A stretch of DNA of 64,000 nt from Sipunculus nudus (lineage: Eukaryota > Annelida > Sipuncula > Golfingiida > Sipunculidae): the NCBI GenBank assembly GCA_026874595.1, contig CM049317.1, forward strand, positions 40,324,401 to 40,388,400. Reading direction: 5' to 3'. The position numbers and the translations under genes are program-made. Within the stretch, counting starts at the first letter, position 1, and every line of letters starts with the position of its first letter. The notes under the pieces are model-generated. The model saw nothing but the letters and a program-made list of their open reading frames with translations. It was not told where the DNA came from and made no database searches. Positions 10,192 to 22,026 of this stretch are shown one piece after another.

Positions 10192-13100
10192 CCTTACTTA
10201 CGACGAGATCCCAACCATCCAAACAGATTGCGTCCGTTTTATCAGTGTCGGACTGTGGACCAAAAGATTGGAGCAGATTTAAAATCCAAACTGTTACGAA
10301 TATGTGATGAACGCAGCGATCAGCTAGCAGATGAGGTCCGAATCCCTTTTTCCGGAGCACCATCCGATTTGCATGCGGCTGATGCTCAATATCACCAGGA
10401 CTGTTATTCACATTTCATGAGTGCAAAAAATATTGTGGTAGCAATCCGTGTCTCAAAAAAGTTCAGAATCTCCAGCAGACATTGCATTTGTTATAGATGA
10501 AAGATGAAAAGTGACTTCACCCATATTTGGACTTCTGTTGAATTGCACAAATTCTCCGGGTCATTTTACTTAGAGCACTCTGAATCAAGCTTGATCACGT
10601 CGAATTCTGGTGAGTAAAGTAGCAGAGTTTTTCCAGTAAGACATTTTGGTGATGAGAATAGATGGCTGTGCAAGTCTCGTAGGGTTAAGAAACTATCTGC
10701 CAGCTAAGATTCGTTTAGAAGAAGCGAATGATAATGATCGCGAAATGTATTTAAATGAGATATGTAAACAATTAAATCTGAATCCAAGTCAATTTCAGAA
10801 AAACTCGATTGCTATGACTTGAACCAGTTTGTTGATTCAAAGGCTGTGGCTAAAACAAGTCCTACCTTGTTTAATATTGTCTCATCACTTGTTTCCAAGG
10901 GCAATCGCACAAAGAAAGCATTGAGTATTGCACAGTCAATACAATATCTGATCACTAAAATCCCAAACCAAATGACTTTGGGTCTAGGTGTCAAAGTTCA
11001 CTACCGTTATTGCTCAGAAGAACTTGTATCATTTCTGTTGGATTGTGGGGTTTCAGTGTCATATGATGAGGTTTTGCGTTTCAGACAGTCAGTGGGAAAA
11101 TATACTAGTGAACAGTTGTTCATGTCAGGACCTATCAAATAAAAAGAATATGTGAGTTCATATAGTGATAACTTCGACCTCAACATATTTTACGCCAGAT
11201 GGGACACGCGAGACTCGTGCCATGGCTATTGAGTTCACTCAGCAACAACGCCATTCAACTGAGAAGCAATATGCAGAGCCTGAAGCCCTTTTAGTCCCAA
11301 GATTAACAAAAGAGGAAGCAAAGAATTTCAAAACACAGAGACTTGCCTTATCCCTATTCACCTCTTTACCGGTCAAAATAGACCCAAACCTCCACATATT
11401 CAAATAATCAAGGGGTTCCCTTCAACTGGAACATCTAACGCAAAGTTTGTCTTTGGCATTCGATCTTAATGTCACGTGGTTGAGATCAGTTGTAACTGAG
11501 AAGAATTTACCACCAGGTCATATGGCTAATTTGGCAAAGCAAACAGGTAGAACAGAGAAAGCCACTGTTATGTTTTTGGGCCACTGCCCGATTCACCTCC
11601 GTCACATCCAGACACAGTGCTATCTACAATATTATATGCTGACCAGTTAATTCAGCATCATGGAACGTCATTCACTCATCTTATTGCTGACATGCAAATG
11701 CATAAAGTAGCAACACAAATCAAATGGTTTGATCCAGAACGCTGGAAGAATTTAGTGGAGGTATGCAAACCCTAATTTTTTTTTTAGGTTGTATCGGAAC
11801 ACTGATGAAAGTAACTGGGCTAGAGGAAATCCTTCGTACCTCATTCAAAGGGGTGCCTAACATGCTAAATGGTAAGGCATGGCCAAAAGCCTTTCGGGGT
11901 TTACGAATGGGTGTTAAAGCCCTGTTGGAGGATGCTGTTAGAAATGGCCATACTTCAACAGACAGCCTTATGGAGTGTTTGGACAAAGCAAGATACACCG
12001 TGACCGGCCATTTATGGAAGGATTGTTTGATAATACCAGTCGTGATTATCCATCTGTTTCTTAGAGCTGAGAGGGAAGCAAACTGGAAGCTGCACCAGTA
12101 CTGTTTGAAGAGAAGGCTTCCCTACTACTTCCCTACTACAGTGGCATACCATTGAAAGTCAGCAGGGCTACAAAAGGATGCGGAGGCTATGCTTTTGAAA
12201 GGAGGTCATATCGGTCGCCGTCGCGATGGAAATTGGAACTCTGTGTTTAGTGACCAGTTTAGGGAACAGACCTTCATTAGATATGGGAAAGCCAAAGGAA
12301 ATTCGGTAGGCTTAACTCTCTCTTCTGACCACGTGGCGGGATGGCTCTGTCATATCATCTGTGCCAAATAGGTTCACTCTCCGTGGACAATATGATTATC
12401 ACCGTCTGATGAAACGGTAATCGTAAAAAGCAAACACAAAGAAGAAGGAAAGTATCAGAGGAAGCTTGACTTTGAAGACAGGAAAAAGATACAAAAAGAG
12501 GTGAAGAAACATACACACCCTTTGAAGGTTCCAACAAACCAGTTGATCAGTATCATAAATGGCAGGATAGCTTCCGAGAAAGGTAATGTTAACATGACAG
12601 ATCGGATGGCAGCCCAGTTTCTCTGCAGATTACATTATGGTTTCTATGAACCAATTCAGAAGAAAGTTATCACAATGGAAACCTTAAAATAAGGAACAAA
12701 GATAGGTGACCAAACAGTTTATGAGATGGAGGATCTGTATGCACGTAGTTTGGTTTTGTCTCAGAAAAGGGAGTTAGGTTTGAAAGAAGTATTTTCTTTT
12801 GAGCTAGCTCCACTCCAGCTTGCTTTGTTTGACGAGTACGGAGACATGCGTCAAGGGCAGAATTCAACTTTAGTGACAAAATTAGCTAGCTGGTGTGAAA
12901 CATATGACTGACACTGATGTTGAGCTTGTAGACGGGAATGAAATGTTATTTCATACAATGTGGCCTATGAGAGGTATGATTAAGGACCTTGTCAGTAACT
13001 TTGTCAAAACAGTGACAAAGCCCCGTGAGGTGTTTGTTGTATTTGATCATCAATGTGAACTCATCAATGTCATTTGTGTGATGCAAGCTGGATTAAACAC

Positions 13101-14035
13101 ATTACACTTGATTAGACAGAAACAGAGCAAATTTGGTCATGAAGAGGCTGACGTAATTCTGTTAAGTTATTTTTTTGATGTGGCTTCTAAGGGAACGGAA
13201 AGGATCACTGTCATAAGTGATGACACTGATATATTTTTTTTCACTGATTTACTACTACTGGAGATATAAGCTAAACTGTGAAGTTGTGATTCGAAAGATG
13301 AATGACAAATACATATCAGTGAAGGCTACAGCTGAAAGTCTCGGGGAAAATGAACTTCCACAAATGCACGCTCTTTCAGGTTGTGATACAGTATCATACC
13401 CCTTTGGAAAGGGCAAACTTTCAGCTGTGAATGTTCTGATGAAAACATGCCACCTTCATCTGGACACAATTGGAGATCTAAAATCCCCTGATGCAATATC
13501 ATAGCAGCAGGAACTGTCTTTTTTGTTACCCTTTACGGCGGAAAGTCTCAAGAATGCACAAATATGAAAAATCTTTGGTATAAACCTATCTCTTCAAAGA
13601 AAAACAGAATCCCTCCAATCAAGACCCTACCACCGACAGATTTGGCAAATCACATTAAACGGGCACACTTGCAGACAATGATTTTGCTTCCTGCAAACAA
13701 GGAACAACCCCCCCCCCCCCCCCAGGTTGACATCACAAAATTTGGCTGGGAATTCCATGACACTGTTCCCTCACCAAAAACAATCAGCCAGCAATATGCC
13801 CTTACCACAGCTTCTTAAAGTCGCGGCTTGTGGCTGTAAACAGAGACTCTGTGCTCAAGAAGCAGTTGCAGTTGCAAATGAACCAGAATTTCATGTACAA
13901 CATTTTGCAAGTGTGAATCTGGTGAGAAATGCCAAAATGAACATACCAAGTCAGATGGGAATGAAGATGGAACAGAATCTGATGAAGAGATGTTAATTCA
14001 AGCATCTATGCATATTTTCCATGGGTAACAGATTA
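10192..14035 (+). pseudogene. Decayed long gene with FEN/XPG/Asteroid-like nuclease motifs and Cys-rich tail
   Basis: Fragments in shifting + frames line up in order as one former protein of roughly 1,200 residues. They are: GADLKSKLLRICDERSD then SDLHAADAQYH (10228-10430); DSKAVAKTSPTL and LGLGVKVHYRY (10819-11142); TPDGTRETRAMAIEF (11193-11240); a GVPNMLNGKAWPKA block (11780-12155); DGNWNSVFSDQF (12219-12260); and a C-terminal part from 12895. The C-terminal part has VDGNEMLFH, VFVVFD, HEEADV, SDDTDIF and LSGCDTVSYPFGKGK, the order of the acidic and helix-hairpin motifs of FEN/XPG-type PIN nucleases. A cysteine-rich end follows (CGCK..LCA, with more cysteines in the next frame; 13820-13990). 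Known: similar long uncharacterised proteins recur in invertebrate genomes. Inferred: the nuclease fold and possible mobility. At least eight frameshifts or stops; dead. Confidence 0.7.
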
Positions 14036-14289
14036 TTCAACCTAAAGTCAGATGTATATGAAACGCATACAGGACCAGACGAAGCATTCAATAGAAATGC
14101 ATCCCTTGTAAGACTCATAGATTCACTATTTTATTAAGTAAACTTCTGCACTGACGAATAAAATAATTTCTTGGAAATACAAAGTAAGATTCAAAAGAAA
14201 ACGATAAGTGATGTAATGAGAATGGAAAACTCATAAATAGTGTTTTAGCTTTCTTATGGTAAACATTACAAGATTTTGTTGTTTCTTAA

Positions 14290-14523
14290 ACGTTTAAACG
14301 TATTTATGGGTAAGTTTAAAACCAAAAAAAAAAAAAAAAAAGAAAAAAGGGGAAAAAATAAAATTAACTCTGGACAAACTAGCTGGCCTTGACGTGGCTC
14401 CGGTGCTTGTACGATGAACTTTTCTAATCAAGGGGCTAGTTTTAATGTTACATGCTGCTACAAAAGACAGGAATCTTGGCACTCTGAATGAACTAATTAG
14501 TATTATTATTATCATTTTTATTA

Positions 14524-14556
<33 letters not shown>

Positions 14557-14565
14557 TTATTATTT
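14290..14565. repeat. Poly-A tract and ATT microsatellite
   Basis: An A-rich run of about 20 bases at 14322-14345, then a TATTATTATT microsatellite with interruptions at about 14500-14565. Confidence 0.85.
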
Positions 14566-15350
14566 CAATCCACGGATGTAATTTTAAATGTTAATGGATA
14601 TATAATGCTTTGATACATATATTAAAGAGCGACCCACAAGAGCCCACCAACTAATCACCAACTTTCACTCCATGGTTTAACCTCCGGAATTTTAAAAAAA
14701 TACTGTATTTCGGGAAATGACAGCCATTTTGATGGCCATTTTAAATCATAATTATCATTTTTTTATAGTATGTACTCATTTCTGTGACATTTTGTGAAAT
14801 TTTATGTCACGCAGACTGTTTGTTAAAAGTATATTGTAATTAACTTAAATATAGTATTATTTAAAAATAGGCACCGGAGGCCATTTTGAATTGAGCAAAA
14901 AAAAAAAATTGCCCAAGGGTGCTAGCCTGGCACCCGATGGGTTCCGATTCGGGAGCCTTTGGAGAACAAAAATCCGCAATAAAAAATCTTTCCACAGTAG
15001 TACAAGGTTATACGGCTTGGCAACTGGACTATGCGGCGCAAACGTGCAATGGAAATCAGGGAGAAGGCAGGTTCTTGTGCAATGGATAAATAGTTCATCG
15101 TCTAATTCTAAGAGTGGAAAAAAACTACTGCTGTGAATACATACTGAAAATACCATGGTCCGACTTAGCGCTGGCATTGAAAGCACCGGAAGTCCGAATC
15201 CCTGCGCATGAAAATAGTGCCGACAAAGCGGTGGCAAAAATACACCAAGCGATATGTCATGGCCGGATCGAGCAATCAAAGCATGTAGAAACCTCAATCA
15301 AAATACACTACGCGGATCAAATAATTTCACGTATGTATGACGCGCTAAGG
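14566..15350. other. Non-coding DNA before the TIR element
   Basis: No supported gene. ORFs near 14857-15434 on both strands overlap each other and show no family motifs. Confidence 0.45.
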
Positions 15351-15587
15351 CCCCTGTCACACATTCCCGGTTGTGGGTCCCTGTTTACCCCGGCGCATCC
15401 TGGTGCCCCTCTGCTACGGTTGACCGCAGTCTAAAACTGGGATAAATTATGTACTCACGGTCCTTCTAAGGTTTCAGTAAGGTTCTCCTACGGGCTATTT
15501 ACGGTTCCACTAGAGTTATAGTACGTTTCATGCCGATTAACATCATTTAACTACGGCCCTAATAGGGTGCCTAAAGGTCGCCAGTAC

Positions 15588-15705
15588 TGTTGTGGAAGGT
15601 ACCAGTCTAAGCGCAACGTCATTTGACCTATGACCTGCGAGTCAGCTGCGTTATGGATATAATAAAGTTCTGTGTGGTTGAGCCGGAGTTCGTCACTTTA
15701 TAACA
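15588..15705 (+). repeat. Gypsy-1 5' LTR
   Basis: It starts TGTTGTGGAAGG and ends CACTTTATAACA. It contains an AATAAA polyadenylation-like hexamer (about 15659) that is lost in the right LTR through a one-base deletion. It is flanked on the left by AGTAC. Confidence 0.93.
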
Positions 15706-15718
15706 TGGTGTCAGAAGC
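15706..15718 (+). other. Gypsy-1 primer-binding site, tRNA-Leu type
   Basis: TGGTGTCAGAAGC directly follows the LTR end. TGGTGTCAGAAG is complementary to the usual 3' end of animal tRNA-Leu (CTTCTGACACCA). Leu-primed Gypsy elements are known, for example the sea urchin SURL group. Confidence 0.8.
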
Positions 15719-15987
15719 ACCAAATAATTGGATCCACGGGCCAGTGATGTATGTAAATGCTGTCAGTACTTAGATGCATGCGTTCCTCACCCTCGGACTT
15801 ACGGACATTACAATATGCGGTCAGACGAACCTGTTTGAACTCAGTTTGTACACGGCGCTGGGCATTCACATGTACGGATTACCGTTTTGCATCAAGACAC
15901 GTGCACTGGATTTTCACGGCTGCAGATGGGTGAGTGACAAGATTTTAACGCTTATGAACCGAACACACGAAAAGTTTCATGATGGCA

Positions 15988-16735
15988 ATGTCGGCCCCAA
16001 TGCATGTCATACCTCCTCCAGAGAAAATGGATATGAAAGGAGATTTAGCCTCCAACTGGTAGTTTTTCAGTGATAGCTGGAAAAACTATGAAGTGGCTAC
16101 AGAAATTGACAAAAAGAGTAATGCAGTACGCGTAGCCACCTTGTTAGCTGTGACCGGAAAAGAATGTCACCGTGTATAAAAACTTGCCGCTATCAGAAAC
16201 AGACCGCTCTGACAGTGATACAATCTTAATGAAACTGGCAGAACATTTTCAGAAGTCTAAGAACACTATCTATGAAAGATATCTGTTTAATTCATGTACA
16301 CAGCAAAACCGGAGAGACGGTCGGTCAGTTTGTAAACAGACTGAGAAAAACAGCTGCTACATGTGATTATGGCTCATTATTGGATGAAATGCTGCGCGAC
16401 AGAATCGTTATTGGAATCAAGTGTCATCAGACTAGAGCACGTCTGCTTCGTGAACCAAATTTAACACTACAGAAAACACTGGACATATGCCGAACAAGTG
16501 AAACAGCAGCAGCACAATTACAGAATATGGAACATACAAACACAGACACTGTACATTTTGCAAAGTCAAGATAACAACGACATGTGAACAAATCTAAAAC
16601 AAGTTATATGATAAACAATTGCAAGTATTGTGGCAACAGACACCAAAAAGGCAGTTGTCCAGCATACGGAAAAAACATGCACACACTGCAATCGTCAAAA
16701 CCATTTTGCTAAAATGTACAGATCTAAAGGAAATA
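15988..16735 (+). pseudogene. Gypsy-1 gag remnant with zinc knuckles
   Basis: The likely start is the ATG at 15988 (MSAPMHVIPPPEKM). A stop follows at about 16054, and reading frames then change near 16070, 16160 and 16290. Capsid-like segments include ENF/EHFQKSKNTIYERY and ETVGQFVNRLRKTAATC, the latter resembling the conserved gag region of Gypsy elements (GE.V..F...LR..A..C). Two nucleocapsid knuckles follow, CKYCGNRHQKGSC and then CTHCNRQNHFAKM. In the second, the last cysteine is replaced by methionine. A homopolymer A run between the two knuckles carries a one-base frame change. No functional Gag can be made. Confidence 0.8.
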
Positions 16736-16859
16736 ATGCAACAAGCAGTTCTAGGCAAAAGAGAAGTTATAGGACACGCAGAAGCACACAACAAGTCCAT
16801 CATGTATTGGAAGAGAAAAGTGATGAAAACAGTGATGAAAGCAGTAGTGAAAGCATATA

Positions 16860-17300
16860 TAGTATAGAAACTGAAACGGCTAAAACACAATATTATGTTG
16901 AGGTCAAAGTGAAAACACCTAACAGTGATACAACTATACCAGTGAAATTTCAATTGGATTCTGGAGCACGTGTAGCACTTTGAACTACAAAGACTACTGT
17001 AGAATTTCCAGTGACCCGCCACGTTAATCAAATACTAAGCTGAAAGCATATAACAATTCATACATCCAGCCAATAGGTTCAGCCAGTCTACGATGCACAG
17101 CCAATGACATTACAAGAAAGATACATTTTGAAATTGTAGAGGAAGGTCACACGTCTTTATTGTCTGGCAAGGCATGTGAAGCACTGCAGTTAATTAGCTT
17201 CAATCAAGATTGTTTGGTGAACTCTCTCACAAATGCGCTCAACCTCACCAAAGATAAAGTGTTACAAGACTACAAAGATGTCTTCTCAGGACTTGGCAAA
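16860..17300 (+). pseudogene. Gypsy-1 protease and linker remnant
   Basis: YYVEVKVKT...VKFQLDSGA carries the retroviral-type aspartic protease active-site motif DSGA at about 16955, then a stop at 16981-16983. Downstream fragments in other frames lead to DYKDVFSG, the segment normally preceding the reverse transcriptase, at about 17267. A stop follows at about 17301. The usual 40 or so residues between that segment and EKMGVLKKV are missing, so a small deletion joins them near 17300-17312. Confidence 0.75.
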
Positions 17301-17317
17301 TAGCTGACCTAGAAAAA

Positions 17318-18559
17318 ATGGGAGTGCTCAAAAAAGTTACGGAGCCAACACCATGGATCAACGGCATGGTTGCAGTTAGAAAGCCAAATAAGCTCAGACT
17401 CTGCTTGGGTCCTCAGAATCTTAATAAGGCGATCCAGAGAAACCATTATCCATTACCCACATTTGATGATGTCGCACCACGTCTTGCAAAAGCCAGAATC
17501 TTCTCAGTAGCCGATGCCAAAGATGGCTACTTGCAAGTGTGTCTTGATGAACCATCAAGTTTGCTCAACACATTCTGGACACCATTCGGCCGATACCGAT
17601 GGTTGCGTTTGCCCTTCGGACTGAGCTCATCACCGGAGGAATTCCAAAGACGCCTTGACGAATGTCTTGAAGGTCTTGACAATGTTGAAGTCATCGCTGA
17701 CGATATCATCATATATGGATTAGGGAATACAGAAGCAGAAGCACTCGTCTCTCATGACAAAGCATTTCTAGCTTTATTGGAGCGATGTAGAGACCGAGGA
17801 CTTAAGTTGAACAAACACAAACTCAAGTTCAAACTGAATAATGTTTCCTACATGGGACATATACTGAGTGACAAGGGATTGTCCCCAGATCCAAACAAGG
17901 TACAAGCTGTTCTTGATATGCCTCCCCCAACAGACGCACAAGGAGTTCAGCGACTATTAGGAGTTGTCACATACCTGGCAAAGTTCATGCCACAACTGAG
18001 TTCAGTTTGTGAACCACTACGTCGTCTCGCTGATAAAGACACTGAGTTCAAGTGGTTACCACTCCACACTGAAGCAATGGACAAAATCAAAACACTGATC
18101 ACACAGGCTCCAGTGCTACGTTACTTTGATGTGAATGAAGACGTGACTATAGAATGTGACAGCTCAGATGTTGGCCTAGGAGCAGTTTTAAGGCTAGAGG
18201 GACATCCAATCGCGTATGCATCACGTGCACTAACCAAAACAGAACGCAACTACGCACAAATTGAGAAAGAGTGCCTAGCAATTGTGTATGCAACAGAGAG
18301 ATTCGATCAGTATATACTGGGAAAGAAAGACGTATTGATACAATCAGACCATAAACCCTTGATGGCCATATTCAAGAAGCCAATACTCACAAGCCCGAAA
18401 CGTCTGCAGAGAATGAGACTCAGACTACAGAAATACTCTCTGAAAATTGAGTATAAGCCAGGACCAAAAATGTACATAAGTGACACATTATCAAGAGCGG
18501 CTCTGCCATTGCACAAAGTTGAACCAGACACTCCAGAATATATGATATTCCAACTTTAA
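17318..18559 (+). pseudogene. Gypsy-1 reverse transcriptase and RNase H
   Basis: 413 open codons, 5' truncated by the deletion near 17305. Reverse transcriptase motifs run in order: LRLCLGPQNLNKAI, FSVADAKDGY with the first catalytic Asp, LPFGLSSSPEEFQ, and VIADDIIIYG (the YxDD box, here IADD), followed by the thumb segment SYMGHILS. RNase H follows, with IECDSSDVGLGAVL, ERNYAQIEKECLAIV and QSDHKPL, then the LSRA tail. The frame ends in TAA at 18557, yet the next ORF continues in the same frame 21 bases later, so this is a nonsense mutation rather than a gene end. Confidence 0.9.
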
Positions 18560-19957
18560 GACGAACTGGCACAAACCAACATGGATGATGACGTGTTTGT
18601 TACTGATAACCGTTTGAACAAGATCAAATTAGAAACTAACAGAGACATTACTTTACAAACACTGATGAATACGATCAGCAGCGGTTGGCCTGATGACAAA
18701 TTTGAGGTACCTTTGTGCATACGTGAATACTGGCCGTATAGAGATGAGTTAGCCACTCAGAATGGACTAGTATTTCGAGGAACTAGAATTGTCATACCTA
18801 CAGTAATGAGACGTGATATGATAGCAAGAGCACATGCTTCACATTTAGGTATCCAAAGTACCACAAATACTGCAAGAAATATCATGTATTGGCCGAGAAT
18901 GCATGCAGATCTAACGCAAGCAGTGCAGAGATGTCCTACATGCCAAGAATTCCAACCTGCCTTAGCCAAAGAACCATTGATGACGTACCCCATACCAAAA
19001 ACGCCTTGGCAAGTAGTAGCCAGTGATTGTTTTGAACTGGATGGTCAGAACTACTGTGTATTTGTAGACTTGTACTCTGACTACATTGAAGTTTGTGAGT
19101 TGGATAAAATGTCCAGTGAGTACCTTATAAGCAAAACCAAACCAATATTTGCAAATCATGGAATACCGAATGTGCTGATCTCAGATAATGGACCTAATTG
19201 TGCGTCACAAGAGTTCAGCCTGTTTGCACAAAATTGGGATTTTGCCCACCTAACGTCTAGTCCACATCACAGCAAGTCCAACGGAAAGGCCGAGTCAGCG
19301 GTCAAAATATCTAAAGGACTAATCAAAAAGTCCAAACGCACTAATGGAGATATGTGGAAGGCCATATTGGAATGGAGAAATACGCCAACACCAGGAATGG
19401 ACAGTTCTCCAGTTCAAAGATTAATGTCACGCCGCACCAGATCGTTCTTACCATGCAAAGACACGCTTTATGCCCCCAAAGTGGAACAACAAGTACCACA
19501 GCAAGTTATACAGAGGAGAAAGAAAGCCAAGACCTACTATGATAGAAATGCTCGCCCGTTACCAGAACTTGTAATAGGTCAACCAGTGAGAACTAAAGTA
19601 CAGCCACACGCTAAAAACGCGAATTGGAAAGCGGGAGTTGTAACTGCAAAACTTGCCCCAAGAGGTTACGAAGAAGAAGTTGATGGTCGCAGCTACAGAC
19701 GCAATCGAGTTCATATAAGAGAATCTGTTGATGCAGAAGACCCGTCTAATTACGCGGAGACTCAGCTTACCGGTACAAACAATACAAACACTGAGTCAAA
19801 CACACCAGCTGACCAGCCTGTCGACCCTGATACCTCTGACATGTCCGCCCCTACGCGTAATGAGGAAGTGAACCCCTCATCAGAGATACCCACGAGTGTT
19901 ATAACAAGGTGTGGAAGAGTATCCAAACCGCCTGAGAGATTCAAAGACTATGTATAA
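18560..19957 (+). pseudogene. Gypsy-1 integrase (same frame, after a nonsense codon)
   Basis: 458 open codons from the first ATG at 18581. It has an HHCC zinc-binding part (AHASHLGIQ...CPTCQ), then the DDE core: first Asp in VVASDCFELDG, second in ISDNGPNC, Glu in SNGKAESAV. A C-terminal part with GQPVRTKVQPH and a final RCGRVSKPPERFKDYV tail is typical of this Gypsy lineage. All catalytic acids are present. It would lack an initiation signal, since it is normally made as part of Gag-Pol, so the upstream stop and the gag lesions silence it. Confidence 0.9.
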
Positions 19958-20216
19958 ATGTTCAGTAGAATCAGTATAAATTTAGTCCTAAGTAGTTTAA
20001 ACCACATGACATCATGTGTAACACAGAAATAAGGACTCATTGTTATTGCTTATAATGTCTTTAATAAGGATCCATTACAATCCATGAATGCCATGAGGGC
20101 ATTAGCAAAGTAATACATTAAAAAAAAGAGAGCGCGCCAGTAATTGTTCAACAGTAATTTTACGTACTCTTAATGCAAGTTTAACGATCTCTGATATGAC
20201 AATTTTCTTAATTTTT

Positions 20217-20230
20217 GGTTGAGAAAAGGA
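20217..20230 (+). other. Gypsy-1 polypurine tract
   Basis: GAGAAAAGGA lies immediately before the right LTR, the position of the plus-strand primer. Confidence 0.75.
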
Positions 20231-20347
20231 TGTTGTGGAAGGTACCAGTCTAAGCGAAACGTCATTTGACCCATGACCTGCGAGTCAGCCTCGTTATGGA
20301 TATAATAAGTTCTGTGTAGTTGAGCCGGAGTTCGTCACTTTATAACA
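20231..20347 (+). repeat. Gypsy-1 3' LTR
   Basis: It matches the left LTR over 117 bp with about five substitutions and one missing A, and is followed by the target duplication AGTAC. Confidence 0.93.
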
Positions 20348-20460
20348 AGTACGGTCATCCCGGCTCTGGTAGGGTGACAGTGCGGCATGAGTTGGTTCAA
20401 CTGCGGTTAACTAGGGTCCACTACGGTGCTTACCGGCGCCCGCACGGCGCCTATGAGAAC

Positions 20461-21335
20461 CCTTCATTTGTCATTTCTATGCACTTCGACGTTTGAGCGG
20501 TTTAAAATACTTAATTAGATATTAACAAAACTGAAAAGGAAAAACAGGAATGTAGCTACCAAGGATCAGTCCCAGGCAGGGAATCAGTCTAATGAGGTGT
20601 CCAATCTCTACCCATAAGAACAAAGAGGAGGAATACTCTCAGTGCCTCAAAGACAAAACAGCATATATATTAAGGTAATGTTAGAAATGAACAAACTTTT
20701 AATCAAAAGATCCTCATCAGCACAAAATTAGGCCAACAGGGGCCACGTGTAAAGCAATTGGAGGCCAAGGGACCAGGATATTCAGAAACCGCCTTTTAAT
20801 ATTTTATGTTTGAACCATTACCAGCTGATATAGAGGTTGAATATATTGCTTATTTATATAATATATGAATATAATAAATGGATTATGAAAGTAAATACAG
20901 AAAATATATAATATATATCATGATTACAGAAATATAACAGAATATAATCAAACTTGGACCAGAGCTTTGATGTGAATGAGTGCCGAAGTTCAATTATCAC
21001 TCATGAACATGGAGTGGGTTTCCATTCTGTGACAGGAAGAAAATTTTTTTAATTTTAGACTGGCACATATCCAGAATTACAACTGTATATTTTCCGTTTA
21101 GAACTCCACAAACAGAACTGCGCGTTGAAATATACTTTGGATAAAAGAGACAAAGTGAAAAGGGGCCTCATGACCTCATCAGCAAGGTAAATCCATAAAA
21201 CTGGTTAATCAAGAATTGCAGAGAAGGATGCTGAGGCTGGTATTTATATAATTTCGATTTTTTGTCAGTATTTTCCATCACCAGAATTGGTCAGTAGCAG
21301 ACTCTCCTGACATCCTACTAAAATCCCCTTGACCT
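20461..21335. other. Non-coding DNA
   Basis: AT-rich, with no ORF or named repeat. A run of ATATAATATAT-like sequence lies at 20850-20925. Confidence 0.5.
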
Positions 21336-21336
21336 A

Positions 21337-22025
21337 GTGGTGGGCCGATCATCGAGTTTTATCGAAAGTCAGTTGGTTTGCTGCCACTTTCAAGCGCTCG
21401 ATTACCAAAGGCAACTATCGATTACATCATAATAATGATTGTTTTCTTTCCAGAATGCCTTTATGTTATAGGCAAAAATTATTCTTCCTTTTGCTTCATA
21501 TAATGAGTCTGTGTTCCCAAATAACTTCAGTATGTAACTGAGTATTACAAGCTAGATGCGAGAACGGAGGACTTATTAAACTTATTATCTGTTAACTCAG
21601 AGGGAGCTGCAGAATTAGCGGAGAGTTTTCTAACGAGATGTACATTTCAAAATATGGGCGGGATGGCGTTAAAATACTCCATAAATTCTCCAGGTATATG
21701 CCAATTTTGCGAGATTCTCTTAGAAATAATCTATTCAACCGATACAAGGTGCTGCTGTTTAGGCCGTTCTTAAAATATTCTTTGTCGAGTCGAGTATTTG
21801 GATTTCGGACTTTTTTTGGACTAGTCTGAAATTTTATTTGGGTATGATCTGCCCCTAGCGCACCTGGGCCCGTAAAATCTGCCTTCATGTGCTAGAAAAA
21901 CAACCCCTCTATAGGCCTAACATTCTTAGATGCTCTTAATTCCCATAATGAAAGATATTACCCGACGTTGCAAATCGTTAAATTTGACTGACTTTCGATA
22001 AAACTCGATGATCAGCCCACCACTT
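21337..22025. mobile_element. hAT-like MITE with long inverted ends
   Basis: The left end begins AGTGGTGGGCCGATCATCGA and continues through GTTTTATCGAAAGTCAGT. The right end is its reverse complement with one mismatch (TGACTTTCG...GATGATCAGCCCACCACTT). Inverted ends are about 37 bp. The TAGTGGTGGGC-type terminus is characteristic of hAT elements. The interior (about 610 bp) codes for nothing recognised. An 8-bp target duplication is not evident, so the precise ends or the superfamily may be off. Confidence 0.75.
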
Positions 22026-22026
22026 C

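Larger units (their letters stand above)
15588..20347 (+). mobile_element. Gypsy-1: full-length Ty3/Gypsy retrotransposon, inactive
   Basis: A 4,760-bp element with two LTRs of 118 and 117 bp beginning TGTTGTGG and ending TATAACA, a primer site after the left LTR, a purine tract before the right LTR, and a 5-bp target duplication AGTAC (15583-15587 and 20348-20352). The internal order is gag, protease, reverse transcriptase, RNase H, integrase, the Ty3/Gypsy order. LTRs differ at about five positions plus one indel in 118 bp, so the insertion is old. The gag-protease region is shredded by frameshifts, while the pol part is largely open. It inserted into the GTCACACATTCCCGG element. Confidence 0.93.

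Noticed and set aside
14857-15434. Overlapping ORFs on both strands
   Set aside because: No family motif, no splice support, and part of it belongs to the left end of the TIR element.
15774-16073. 99-codon ORF just after the Gypsy-1 primer site
   Set aside because: It is out of frame with the gag start at 15988, overlaps it, and shows no gag features.
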